NCBI GenBank assembly: GCA_023053685.1
Contig: JALIGW010000029.1
Location: 831,501-895,500 of the forward strand
Source of the DNA: Diadophis punctatus similis
Taxonomy: Eukaryota; Chordata; Lepidosauria; Squamata; Dipsadidae
Length of the DNA stretch: 64,000 nt
Reading direction: 5' to 3'
Shown: positions 1-47,100 of the stretch, in pieces
Layout: each line of letters starts with the position of its first letter
Position numbering within the stretch: position 1 is the stretch's first letter
The notes under the pieces: generated by a model
What the model was told of the DNA's origin: nothing
Databases searched by the model: none
What the model saw: the letters and a program-made list of their open reading frames with translations, nothing else
Program-made: the position numbers and the translations under genes

Positions 1-34698
<34,698 letters not shown>

Positions 34699-34970
34699 GC
34701 CGGTCACAGCCCGGGCAGCTCACAGCCCGGGCAGCCGCCACTTCCACGGCCGCTGCACCATCCCTATTCAGCGCCCCCTCCAGACCAACACTGGCACGGC
34801 ACCGCCCCGCAAGCCAACCAATCTCGAGGCCCATGCAAAATGGATTCTCGGCCCCATCAGCCTATCGCAGCCCAGGAAAAGGACACGCCTGAATTCGAAA
34901 CGCGGGGCTTAACTATCTCTGGCCACGCCCGACTTCTAGGGTTACGCCTCCGAACCAAAAATAAATAAAT

Positions 34971-37900
34971 AATGAAGCCTCACCTCTCCCACCTGCTATT
35001 ATACCTGGTGCGTTCCCAAGTCCTGGCAATGCCTTCTCCAATCAATTGCATCAACATTCTAAGTTAACGCCCTTCAGGTTAATCATGTTTCAGCCCTGCA
35101 TCAATCACAATGCAGGGAAGATGGTAAATTATACCTCCTGCAGGCAGGCATTAAGCACAGCCTAGGTTTTGCTCATTTGAAGCTTCAATATATATACCTG
35201 TTACAAACCTGAAACTCTTCTAAGCTTATGCAGCCCTGAAGGTCGACAAATATCTACCCGCTCTCACATGGCACACAGCTAGAGGGGTGAAAGTCTTGGT
35301 CTTGGGCCCTAAAACTTGCAACCCCAGAGCAGCAGCATCTCATTTCTTTTCCTCAAATCTTGTAAAGTAGTCCTGATACATCCATAAAGCAAAACCAAAC
35401 TGTAAGCTATAGCATCATTTCTTGGAGGGAACATCTCGGTGGTAACTACATCACAACTGGAAACGTCCTGTTATGGCACCCATTCTAATCCTCAATGTCT
35501 CAATGAATACTAATGATTCACTACAATTGTAAAGCAGAAAGACAGCAATACTCAACTATTGCTTCACGGTTCCTCATTTGCAGTGCAATTACCTTAAAAA
35601 AAAACCACCACCAAAATCATAAGGCGGTGACTTTCATGACACTTCTAAGATAGTGGTATGACTGTAGTACAGCTGGCTTTCTCCAGTCCCAAAGGGGATA
35701 GTTTTAAAGTTTGGTATAAGGGACACAGGAAAAAAAGGATGTACCCTACCCCAGGGATGGGATCCTACCGGTGTAACAACCGGTTCGCTAAGCACGTGCT
35801 GTGCGCACACTTTAGAGAAAACCCACCTTCCGCATTGCTGCCGGCAAGGAAAACAGCTGAGGCGCGGCAATCCATTCTGCCGCGCCAATCATCTGGAGGC
35901 TTCGGAAACAGAAATATAGGTGAGTATAACGCACTCACTTCAAAATCGGAGCGAAGAGGTTCGCTCACTGCTGAAAGTTGGAGCTACCGGTTCCCCTGAA
36001 CCAGTACGACCCGGTAGAATCCTATCACTGCCCTACCCTCAAAGAAACATAAGGAAGTGCACTTGTGGTACTAGTATTGCACTATTCTTTTTTAGTTCAA
36101 ATGAAAGAGCAAGACTCAAGTGTAGTCAGCTTATTAATTTAACAGAGAAGCCGACACAATAGCCTAGCCAGTCTCGTCTCGAGCATCATTCAGATTCTGC
36201 TTCCAGCAGCATCTATAACAGTAAATGCATTAGGTTTAAGGTGCCACGGATTAACCCATCTAAACATTCTTCAAGATACTGAAATGCAAGGATGGATATT
36301 TTTTTAGCATTTTGCCCTATGTGTAACCCTTGATGGGAATCCTTTTATGAATCTGCTTCCTTTTAAAACTGCTTCTGTATCCATTCAACACGGTGGGGTT
36401 TATTTCACCAGTTAATTTAGTGATTTGAGAGGAACCGAAGGGACGTTTTATCTTTAGATGATCTACCTTCTACGAGACTGGAACAAAGCTATTGTCAGTT
36501 CTCTAGATCTGTTTTGCCATGCATTCAAATTAGGTTGGATGAGAACCCAATTGCAGACATGTCTCTAAAAAGCACCCAACTTCTCATTTAAACACACTTA
36601 AGAAAATGATAGCAAACAAAATGTGACATTGCCCAGGAATGCCTTTTGGCTCCCTGCCAACTGAAATTTCAACCAACGCAGAAATGTTTCCCATCTATTC
36701 AAACCTGAAGTAAGAAGATAAAATTCCAAGTCAATGTCAGGAAACTCATTTTAACTCTAGATCTAACAGTGGAATCAATTGCGAAGGACAATCATAGGGA
36801 CTAGATTGCCACCATCCTTTCATCTCTGTGAATCTAAGAAGTTGATCGACAACTATCAAAACAGGGTTCCTTACAATCAATTTGATTTCACTTTGAAAGG
36901 TAACAGAGAAAGCAGCTGTAAAAAAAAATCTCATATATCCTGAAGAATTAATATGTAGTAGTGTGTGCGTTTGGAGTAACTCACTTATCATTTATCCTTG
37001 TGGCTGTGAGTCTAATGGTCCTAATCTGAAATAATGTATAATTACTATTAACAGCTGCCTAGAGCTGCCCAAAACAATGAGATGGACAGTGTATAACTTA
37101 ATAATAAATAAAAGTGTGTGAAAGTAGAGAAACTCATCCAAGTAAAAATGTACGGTAGTGTCTACAATATTGTCTTTTTACTCTCGATGGTGGAAAAATA
37201 AAAAATAAATAAATAAACCCAGAAAGGTCATAGCAATTTTCCTTCAATCTTGTATGCCACTCAGTATCTTCTAGAGGCCATTTTGTTCACAAAGACCAAT
37301 TATATAAACTGATTGTGGTACCACTAAATTGTCAGCAAAACCTGTAACTTTGCTGGCTAGAGAACGAAGGAGTTGGATCAACACACCTCGAGGGTATCAG
37401 GTTAGGGAACGCTCATCTATGATGGCTGATGAATAGAATGGGGCGATAGTGGGAGGAAATGTTCTGCAAGCATCTTTGCAGCACTACGTCTGCTAGGTTT
37501 GTGACTCTGGATTGCTCTTTCCCCCCCATAGCTATATTTTAAAATCTTTTGAGATATGCAAAGAGGTACAACATGCAATGGCCCCACTCTCCCATTATGA
37601 TCTGATTGCATACTTAAAATGGTCCTCTAAGAACATAATCTATGCGGAGCAGTTCTGCATACGTGACCTTTGTATGTTACTCGATGAGCCAGCATCGCCT
37701 TGCTAACTTCACACAGCCTGTGCAAGCAGGGGGTGTGGGAGTGGAAGGAGAAACGGAGGTCTGCATCATTTGGCATTTACCAACACCAGAATGTCATCTG
37801 TAATTTTACTTCCCACTTGAAATATTAAGATTATTCCAGGGGCCAGTATTTAAATTTCACCGTCTTACTGTTGACAGGGAAAAAAAAGGGGTTCAAAGGT

Positions 37901-38030
37901 TATTTTATGCCTCTCGGGCTCAGCCGTAATAATGTAAATATGCCTAAGAGGTAATTTCTGTTCTGCGGCGAGACAGAAAAACAAATCAAAACTCAGCAAG
38001 CCTCTGAACTGCACAGAGGTCACTGGATTA
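34971..38030. other. Intergenic spacer between DNPEP 3' end and PTPRN promoter
   Basis: About 3 kb of unique-looking AT-rich sequence interrupted by one hAT MITE (35752-36030) and a short decayed LINE tail near 37050-37112. I see no coding exon in either strand and no RESP18-like sequence. Open frames here are short and lack family motifs or splice support. Confidence 0.6.
35752..36030. mobile_element. hAT-type MITE, 279 bp
   Basis: Starts CAGGGATGGGATCCTACCGG, ends AGAATCCTATCACTG, and is flanked by the exact 8-bp duplication CCCTACCC. Lies in the spacer between DNPEP and PTPRN. Confidence 0.85.
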
Positions 38031-38037
38031 AAGCTGC

Positions 38038-38043
38038 TTTAAT
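38038..38043 (-). terminator. DNPEP: Candidate polyadenylation signal of DNPEP (ATTAAA)
   Basis: Read on the minus strand, ATTAAA begins 53 bases after the stop codon. It is the first common polyadenylation hexamer variant downstream of DNPEP, implying a short 3' UTR. A more distal site cannot be excluded. Confidence 0.4.
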
Positions 38044-38096
38044 TATTATCCAGCCTAAGGAAAAGGGAGAGCCTCTTTCAGTATTCAGGCTGCCCA

Positions 38097-38147
38097 TCAG
38101 CTGCTCAGAAGTGCCTGATCCAAGGTGGGAAACAAATTGAAGAAGCC
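38097..38147 (-). CDS. DNPEP: DNPEP terminal coding exon and stop
   Basis: From acceptor CTCCTTCCCAG the frame reads [16 protein letters not shown] then TGA (38099-38097). Human DNPEP ends GFFELFPSL and a few variable residues. The phase 0 junction matches the preceding exon. Confidence 0.93.
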   Translation of the reverse strand, partial: GFFNLFPTLDQALLSS

Positions 38148-41100
38148 CTGGGAAGGAGAAAAGAGAGAAGTCAGGGTCAGAGGGGATGCAGAGAAAGGCT
38201 CTCAAAGGGAAAAAAAGCAGGCAGCTGTCAATACACACAATGGCGTCACCATGGCAGCCAGAGAATCGTGAGGCACAGTGTTACCATGGTAACCCATCAC
38301 TGATTCAAGGCCACCATTGTAGCCATGGCAACATGAAGACAAAATTACAAAGAAGAATTAGAGAGTTACAAGAACCAAAGCCCAAACCTCAACTGGGAGT
38401 GGAGGAAGGCAGAGATTAGGACCTGTTCCTATCTCCCCCCCCCCCAAAAACCCTCATTTCTTTCTTTCTTTTTGCTCCTTCAAATCTGCTACTCCTGATT
38501 GGAGGGGTGCTTAGCTGCAAAAGGGCTTTGCTACCCACCTAGGTATATTTGCTTAGCTCAACTAATCTTCACTGGGAGGTGCTGGGCAGGCTATGACTTT
38601 TATCTTCAGCCCCATTCCCAAGCTATCCCTTACCTTGAAGAGAGTGATGGTCTGAAGAACCCCTGAGGTGCAGCACATCTCACGAATGGAGTGCATAGCT
38701 AATTGTGGGCAACCCATATCAAGAACACGCAAACCAAGGCGGGAAGCCAGGATGGGTCCAATGGTTGTGCCACAAGGAGAATCATTTCGAACCATAAATT
38801 CCTGCAACCGACATGAGAGGGGGGAAAAAAAAGGAGCAGACTGCTGAAAATCTCTTTGATAGCAATGAAGGAGGGGTGAGGGGGCAGGATATAGAACTGC
38901 ATCTTTTGAATGGATATCGCTGGGGTTCTTAGATCCTTGGCACTGGCCAGTCCAACCCAACAATCAAGCTGAAGTTTCTAACGTGGACTGAACCACCAAA
39001 TGAAAATGGAGAAGGGAACATCTTCAAGAGGGGGAAGCCCTTCATTTAGTATTTAACTATAAAGACCCGGTGTCCATGGTCTTGTTTCCCCCGTTCCTAG
39101 CAGATAGGATGATTTGCCCCCAGTGGAGTGCTACCCAGTGATGTACACCAGAGGTCTCCAACCTTGGCAACTTTATGAGGTGTGGACTTCAATTCCCAGA
39201 ATTCCTCAGCCAGCATGGCTGGCTGAGGAATTCTGGGATTTGAAGTCCACACCTCATAAAGTTGCCAAGGTTGGAGACCTGTGATGTACACTGCAGTGCC
39301 AATTCCTAATGGTGGAAGCACCATGCAGCATTGGTAGCATGCGGTCAATCTTTCAACCTGGAAATTAAGTAGGGTCAGCTCTGCTTAGTACTTGGGCAGA
39401 AAACACCGGGGTGGACCAGAGATCCGTGGGCTCCGCCCGTGTAGCGTTTCCAATGAAAGCGCATGGATAAAGGGAATCTTTACTTTTCAAAACGCTTACT
39501 TGTAGAGGAACGTTGACACGAGTGGCAATCTCACGAATCAATGCCTCCGTGACAGCAGTGGAGGCATAGCGTTGGTTGCTGTTTATTTTCAGAGCAGGTC
39601 CCTGCATAGAAAACCACCAGACTGAAGAGAAGGTTCTCTCTCCACTCCGAAAATTTGTTATTTGTTAATTCTGCCTGGAACTTCTTGAGATGCGCAATTG
39701 TTCCACCCTAACAGGAAGGGCTCGACTTGTGCTTCCCACCAGACTCCGAACTCTTAAAATGATACATCTCTTCCACATAAATAATTTACTGACGTAAGAT
39801 ACAAAATCTATAAAGAGAGGGTTTTTTTTCTTCCTATCTGTGTGCTTCTCTCCAACTCTCCCCCCATCTCGTCATCTGGGCGAAGCACAACTCTTTTGTC
39901 CTGTTTGCGCTCAACAAGAAGGAAGCTATATCTTGCAATAATCAAAATAATTACCTTTAGCATACTTTCCCATATCTAGGCCACCAAAACAACAGCATAA
40001 TCTCCAGAAAGTGCTTTTCCACTAGTCATATCTGCCATATGGAGTTTGATCTCCTGAGCCCTCCCCAATCCTGAATCTATTCAGAACTGTTATCATTGTT
40101 TTGAGCACTCCCACAGCTGGCTCTCAAATAAGAAAAAAGAAAATCTCCATTTCAAGAACGGGTTTTGCATTTGACATCTGCCCCTCAGAGAGTTGTTCCT
40201 GTGTTGCTTGCCGAGACGCCTAGCTTTCAAAAAACCACGCTGCGGCCAACCAGTCCATGTTACCTACCTTGTGAAACTGGGGCCGATGGTTCTTATCGTG
40301 CTTGTCCCTGCGGAAAGAACAGCCTTCAATAAGCATTGCTTCCCCCTTGTGCCTGGATTTCAAAGATCAGAGGGCCGAAGGAAAGAGGTGCTGTCGCTGT
40401 AATGCATTCAAAGCCATTTTTAATAGATGAGACAGAGTAGCCCTTTTGACAGAGCCAGTGACGAAGCCTCTGTGCGGAGATCTCTCATTAGAACAGAATG
40501 TCTGGCCTGGAGAGAGAAGTGCTCCAAATGATTAGAATAAAATTACTTTATTCTGTAGCACATCAGCAAGAGGGTGAAGGAGGCCATTTCAGCACCAGTT
40601 CTGAAACATGTTTCAAGCTTGAAAGCACACGGCATGTAGGGCTGCATAGACCCACTTGCATGTTCATCTGATTTTCGTCACACAGGCAGTTCTCATTTAA
40701 TGACTGGTTGCTTAGCGACAGAGCCTCCAAAACTACTTATCACCTGGTTTGCTTTACAACTGCCGCATTTGCTTTACAATTTGCTGCACCTGTTTAACGA
40801 CAGCTACAAAAAAAAAGGTCATAAAAATTGGTCACTTTTACGCCTTCACTTACGACTGGCATGATGGAAATTCTGGGTTCCATTATTGTCATAAGGGAAG
40901 GGCTACTTTTGTGCAACTTCAAGGTTTTGGAAGAAAGGTGCTTTGCCCATGACTCTGCCCCAAATCCTGGCTCAGTTCTTTACAAAATAAGTAAATAGAT
41001 CCATTCTAAAGAGTTAGCAACTTTCAGACGGACCCAAAATCCAGGAACAAAATTAATGATTTCTACACATCCAATTCGGTCCAACAGGCTGGATATGCTG

Positions 41101-44100
41101 TGGGTTCCGTCAGCCAAGGAAAGTCAGCTGGTGAGGACTAAATGTGCCTTCTCTGCCGTAGCCGCTGCCCTCTGGAACATTCTCCCCTCAGAGCTGAGGA
41201 TGACCCCCCCCCCAATTCTGTTGGCCTTTCATAAGGACTTGAAGACCTGGCTTTGTGCCTGGGCCCTCGAGCGTGTTAAGGGCCCCGTTTCCTGGATATA
41301 TTGACATTTATGATGACTTTTTTCCCCTCAGCCATTTCTTGCCATATATATTTATTTTTGTATGATATTGGTAGTGTCTTTGTTTTATGATTGTTTGCTG
41401 CCCAGTCACTTGTTTAAGATATGGGCGTCTATAGACATTAAATACTCACATACATATCTATAGTGGAGAATCATCTATAATTTGAAGAGGAACGTCAGTC
41501 ATCTAACCTCTGTGATTTACAAGTACAGGTAGTTCTCAACGTACGACCACAATTCAGCCCAAAATTTATGTTGCTAAGTGAGACATTTGTTAAGTGAGCT
41601 TTGCCCCATTTTACGATTTTCTTGCCCCATTTGTTAAGCGAATCACTGCAGTTCTTAAATTAGTAATGCGGTTGTTAAGTGAATCTGACTTCCCCACTGA
41701 CTGTCAGAAGGTTGCAAAAGGTGATCACATGACCCTGGGACACTGCAACCATTATAAATGTGAGTCAGTTGTCAACCAGCCGACTGTAAAACACATGACC
41801 ATGGGAATGGTGCAACGATCATAAGTGTTGCATAAGTGTTGCATAATTCACATAAGTGTAAAAAACAGTCATAAGCCACTTTTTTCAGTGTTGTAACTTT
41901 GAACGGTCACTAAGCGAATTGTTGTAAGTCGAGGACTACCTGTAACCCCAAAGTAATAGGGAGATTTCTAATATCCCTTCGGCTTTCCAGATATAGGAAA
42001 AGTACAATAAAAGAGCTTACAAGAGACTCTGAGGGTTTTATGATTCAAGTAGCTTTCCCTGTTAAGATTCATACAATCCGAAGGATGGAATTGGGGGTAA
42101 CACATGTAAAATAAGTTCATTGAAAGCAGCTGCCTCCTTGTGATGAAATATACCATATTTTTCGGAGTATAAGACGCACCTTTTTCCTCCCTAAAAGTGG
42201 CTGAAAATTTGGGTGCGTCTTATACTTCAAATGTAGCTTTTTTTCTAGCCCTAACCAGGTGCTAACTATCTTCCCAGCTCTTACTGGCTTGCATGCTCTT
42301 TCATTGTTACTCTCTCAGAAGGTTTTTTTAAGTCCTAACCAGGGGATAAAATAATGTGCTGAAGCTGACCAGACTAAGGACGCTAGCAAGATGAATACCT
42401 GGTAGGCAGATTGTTTTCCCCTATTTTCCTCCCCAAAAACTAAGGTGCGTCTTATACTCCAGTGCGTCTTATACTCCGAAAAATACGGTATATGTAAGAA
42501 TGTCCAATACTGAATGACATGCTTGCCCAGCCCTGGTACACTCTCCCACGCTGCCCATTGACAACATACTCACGCATAATTGGGATGCACCGCATGAGCC
42601 ATATCTGCACTGATCATGCATGATTTGGGCATTGCTTCTTCAAAGGCTGTAATGTTCTGGGGTGAAGCTGAGATGCGACGAAGGATGAGCTCAGTGAGGA
42701 GCGATCCAGCCCCTTGAGCACTTTCTGAACCAACCTGCCGGAAAGATGGCATTCAAAAGGCAAACTATCGAGAAGCGTTTTGATGGTACTGGAATTTTAA
42801 CTGCCATCCCAATTTGGAGATAAGTTTCAGTTATCCCCTCTTACCACTTCCATTTCCACTTCTTGTCTATAGTTTATTTTGCCCACAATCCCCTTACTGA
42901 GTGATTGATAAATTACTGTGGGCAACATGGCACTGTTTAGCACGCTTTTCTGACATCCTCCTTTTAAATCTTCTTTTGGGGTGAGTGTGGTTTCAGACCT
43001 CTTTTTTAAATGCCCTCCCACTCTTCCAAATCAGGACAATCTGGGAGTGACTTAAGAGATGAGACTTAAACTCATTTCATTCCTTAAATTAACCCCACCC
43101 CAGGCTAAAAATTTTGGTTCCACTCTAGTTACCTCATAGCATCTCCAGCTAGGGCCTCTTTATTATTTTTGGACATCAAGGGGTTTAAAGTGTGCTCAAA
43201 AAAAATCTCCCAACCAATGTTGTCTATTAGCTTTAACCATGTTAAGTATTCCTTCAGATCAGGATAGGATATGCTCCTCCTCTAAATCAGGACAATCTGA
43301 GTGTGGCTTAAACTCATTTCATTCTTTAAATTACCCCCACCTCCTGGCTGAAAATTTTGGTCCTACTCGTTACCTCATAGCATCACCAGCTAGGGCCTCT
43401 TATCATTTTTGGATGTCAAAGGGTTTAAAGTGTGCTAAAAAAAATCTCCCAACCCTATTAGATGTAACCATGTTAAGAATTCCTTCAGATCAGAATAGAA
43501 TGTTCGACTTCCTAGCCAGAAAAAGAGCTTACTACTAACCCAGGGGTGAAATTCAGCAGGTTCTGGAGAACCTATGCTGATGATACCCAGTTGTACATCT
43601 CCACCCCGTCTCAATTCAGGGAAGCCGTCGACGTAATGTGCCGCTGCCTGGACGATGTTAGGGTCTGGATGGGGAGGAACCGGCTAAAGCTCAACCCTGA
43701 CAAGACCGAGTGGCTATGGATATTGCCTCCCAAGGATTCTGTCAATTGTCCCTCCTTGGTTCTTGGGGGAGAGAAATTAACTCCCTCAGAACGGGTTCGC
43801 AATTTGGGTGTCCTCCTAGACCCACAGCTAAAATTGGAGCAACATCTTTCAGCTGTGGCTAGGGGGACCTTTGCACAGGTTCGCCTAGTGCACCAATTGC
43901 GACCCTTCTTGGAGAGGGAGGCTCTACTCACAGTCACCCACGCCCTTATCACCTCCCGGCTGGATTACTGCAATGTGCTCTACATGGGGCTACCCTTGAA
44001 GAGTATCCGGAGACTGCAATTGGTGCAAAATGCAGCTGCGCGAACTGTGGTGGGTGTGCCTAGGTACACCCACGTAACACCTATCCTCCGCCAGCTGCAC

Positions 44101-47100
44101 TGGCTGCCCATTAGTCTCCGGATCCAATTTAAGGTGTTGGTTTTGACCTTTAAAGCCCTACATGGCTCAGGGCCAGGCTACCTTCGGGACCGCATCCTGC
44201 CGCATACCTCCCTACAACCGGTTAGGTCCCACAGAGTTGGTCTCCTCCAGGTCCCATCGACCAAGCAATGCCGGTTGGCGGGGCCTAGGGGGAGGGCCTT
44301 CTCTGTGGGAGCTCCCTCCCTGTGGAACCAACTCCCTCCGGAGATCAGGGCCATCCCCACCCTGCTGGCCTTCCGTAAAGCAATAAAAACTTGGCTCTTC
44401 CGGCAGGCGGGGTGAAAGTGAGACCGAGCAGATTATACTTGGGTCTCCCCCCCTTGTTATGAATGTTGGAGATTTTTTAATTTTTATATCTTTTTAACTG
44501 TTATATGTTTTTATTTGTAATGGATTTGACATGCTGTGAGCCGCCCAGAGTCCCCCGGGAGTTGGGCGGCATACAAATCTATTAAATTAAATTAAATTAA
44601 ATTAAATTAAACCGGTAGTGGAAATTTTGAATAGTTTGGAAAACTGGCAAATACCACCTCAGCTGGCCCCAGAGTGGGGTAGGAATGGAGATTTTGCAAT
44701 ATCCTTCCCTCAGGAATGGGGAGGAAATGGAGATTTTGCAGTATCCTTCCCCTGCCACGCCCACCCAGCCACGGCCACAGAACCGGTAGGGAAAAATTTT
44801 GAATTTCATCCCTGTTACTAACCTCTTCATTGTCGTAGAGTGCAATCAGGCGCACATTTGGCTCTCGGGCAAGAGCGTCAGGCTCATCGGTAGATTCAAT
44901 CAAAGCCTGAAGGGGTAGACAAAGGACCAAGGTGAACTGATAAGACAGGCAACGCCTAAGGATTTTCAAAAATACTTTCTGCCGGCTTTCTTCCTGGCTT
45001 TTGAGTTAGTATCAGTCAGAATAACGGTGGAGCTTCTGGAAGCTTAAAACCTAGGACAGGAAGGATCTGCAGTTCATAGCTGGATCATTCATACAAGAAG
45101 AAACCTGAATTATACCTCCCACTCAGCAAGGAAGTCTATTTGTAAGTCTTGACTAAGTGTTCTTCCAAAACGCCCATCTGGAAAAATATACCAGCCTAGG
45201 AAAATAAGAGAGTTTTGATTTCTTTCCAGTTCCACTAAGCTCTTTGCAGCTACAGTACAGAAGTAGCTCCTCTAAGCCCAATTCTTAACACTACCCCCTT
45301 CTACGTCAGAAATTCACTGCACTGGTAGAAGAGGGTAATAAAAACTGTAAATAATAGGTACTAATTGCTAAAAAATGCTGACCTCTATCTAAGTTGGCCA
45401 ACTAGTTTTGTTCAAGTCCTCCAAATCTTTCGATTTGTACTGTTTCTCTCCTGTCCTTCTAAAGATGCTGTTAAATGTTAATGCTCTGTATGCATAAACG
45501 TGCAATTACTTCCACATTTAAAATGGCAAGATTATTCCCTTTTTGTGTCTGTTTCCCAGAGAAACCTGGTTTTAATATCTGTTGTGTCAATCAACCTTTC
45601 TGGGATGCTCTGCTGGCCTCTACATATTCAACCTTCATGGAATTTGTGGACACCAAAAGCGTGTGGGTGAGAAAAATGCATTCCATAGTTTGAGAGGGAC
45701 ACTGGAGGAGGTCTCCTTTTTGCCAAATAAGTCAGCCTCTTGACTGCACTAAGATCTTCAGAAGGCACTCTCCTGAAGAACTGACTGGCTGAATAGGTTT
45801 GGGCAGGCAGTCCCTCAGGTGAATCTTACTTTTATTTAGGGCTTTAAAGAGTAATATCGTCACTTTAACTTATTTACTGACCTCTCGCATCGTGGACATA
45901 AACTGTTTCAACTCCTACCTTCAAAACGACGCTATAGAGCACTACACACCAAGACAACTAGACACAAGAACAGTTTTTCCCCGAACGCCATCACTCTGCT
46001 AAACAAATAATTCCCTCACCACTGTCAAACTATTCACTAAGGCTGCATTACTATTACTATTAGTCTTCTCATCGTTCCTATCACCCAGCTCCTCCCACTT
46101 ATGACTGTAACTTGTTGCTTGTATCCTTACTATTTATATTAATATTGTTTCCTGATTGTTTATTTGTACCCTATGACAATCATTAAGTGTTGTACCTCAT
46201 GATTCTTGACAAATGTATCTTTTCTTTTATGTACACTGAGAGCATATGCACCAAAGACAAATTCCTTGTGTGTCCAATCACACTTGGCCAATAAAGAATT
46301 CTATTATATTTTATTGCAGGATCCAATCTGGGTCAGTCACCAGGAACAGAAGTTTAGTCTTCCGAGCTTTCGGACTCGTGCTGGAGCCCATCCTCAGGGA
46401 ACTTTGATGTGTACTTTGGGCTACTCTAGTGCATAGTTCCGGTGACCAATCCAGATCAGATCCTGCAACATTATCCTGGGACACATATATTTGCCTTCAT
46501 TTGTGACTTTAACTTATGCCTTTTAAACAACTGGGAACAGCAGAGCCTCATAAAGTGTCAACTGGGACATGATGGAGGTGACTCTTGACACCGTTTATTT
46601 AGATTTTCAAAAAGCCTTTGAAAGAATTCTTCATCAAAGGCTCTGTTTAACTTTAGTGGCTATGGGTTAAGAGGACCATTTATGGATTGCTAATTAGTTA
46701 AAGAGAAAAGAAAAGAGTAGGAATACATCAACCTTTATTTAGTGTAACAGGGTGAGAAATGGAATCCTTCCTTCCCTCAAGGATTTGAATTGGAACCATT
46801 CCTTTTTAACTTAATAATCAATCATGACTCTGAGATAAGCAATGAATGGCCAAGTTTGGAGGCAATGCTAAACTTTTAAAGTGGTAAAGAACAAAGACCT
46901 GTAAAGAACTCCAGGACATTTCACCATTTATGGGTGAATGGTTAACCAAATGGCAAATCAATTCAAGTTAGTTCAAGTTTAATGGAGGAAATCCCACTAA
47001 CTTCCCGTATGCACTGATGGGACATGGTCTGTAACTGATCATGCATAGGAACTTATAGATGTCAACTCAACGTGTGGCAGCTATGAAAAAGGCAAATTCT

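Noticed and set aside
43611..43952. 113-codon minus-strand frame
   Set aside because: It is the antisense shadow of the CR1 reverse transcriptase frame.
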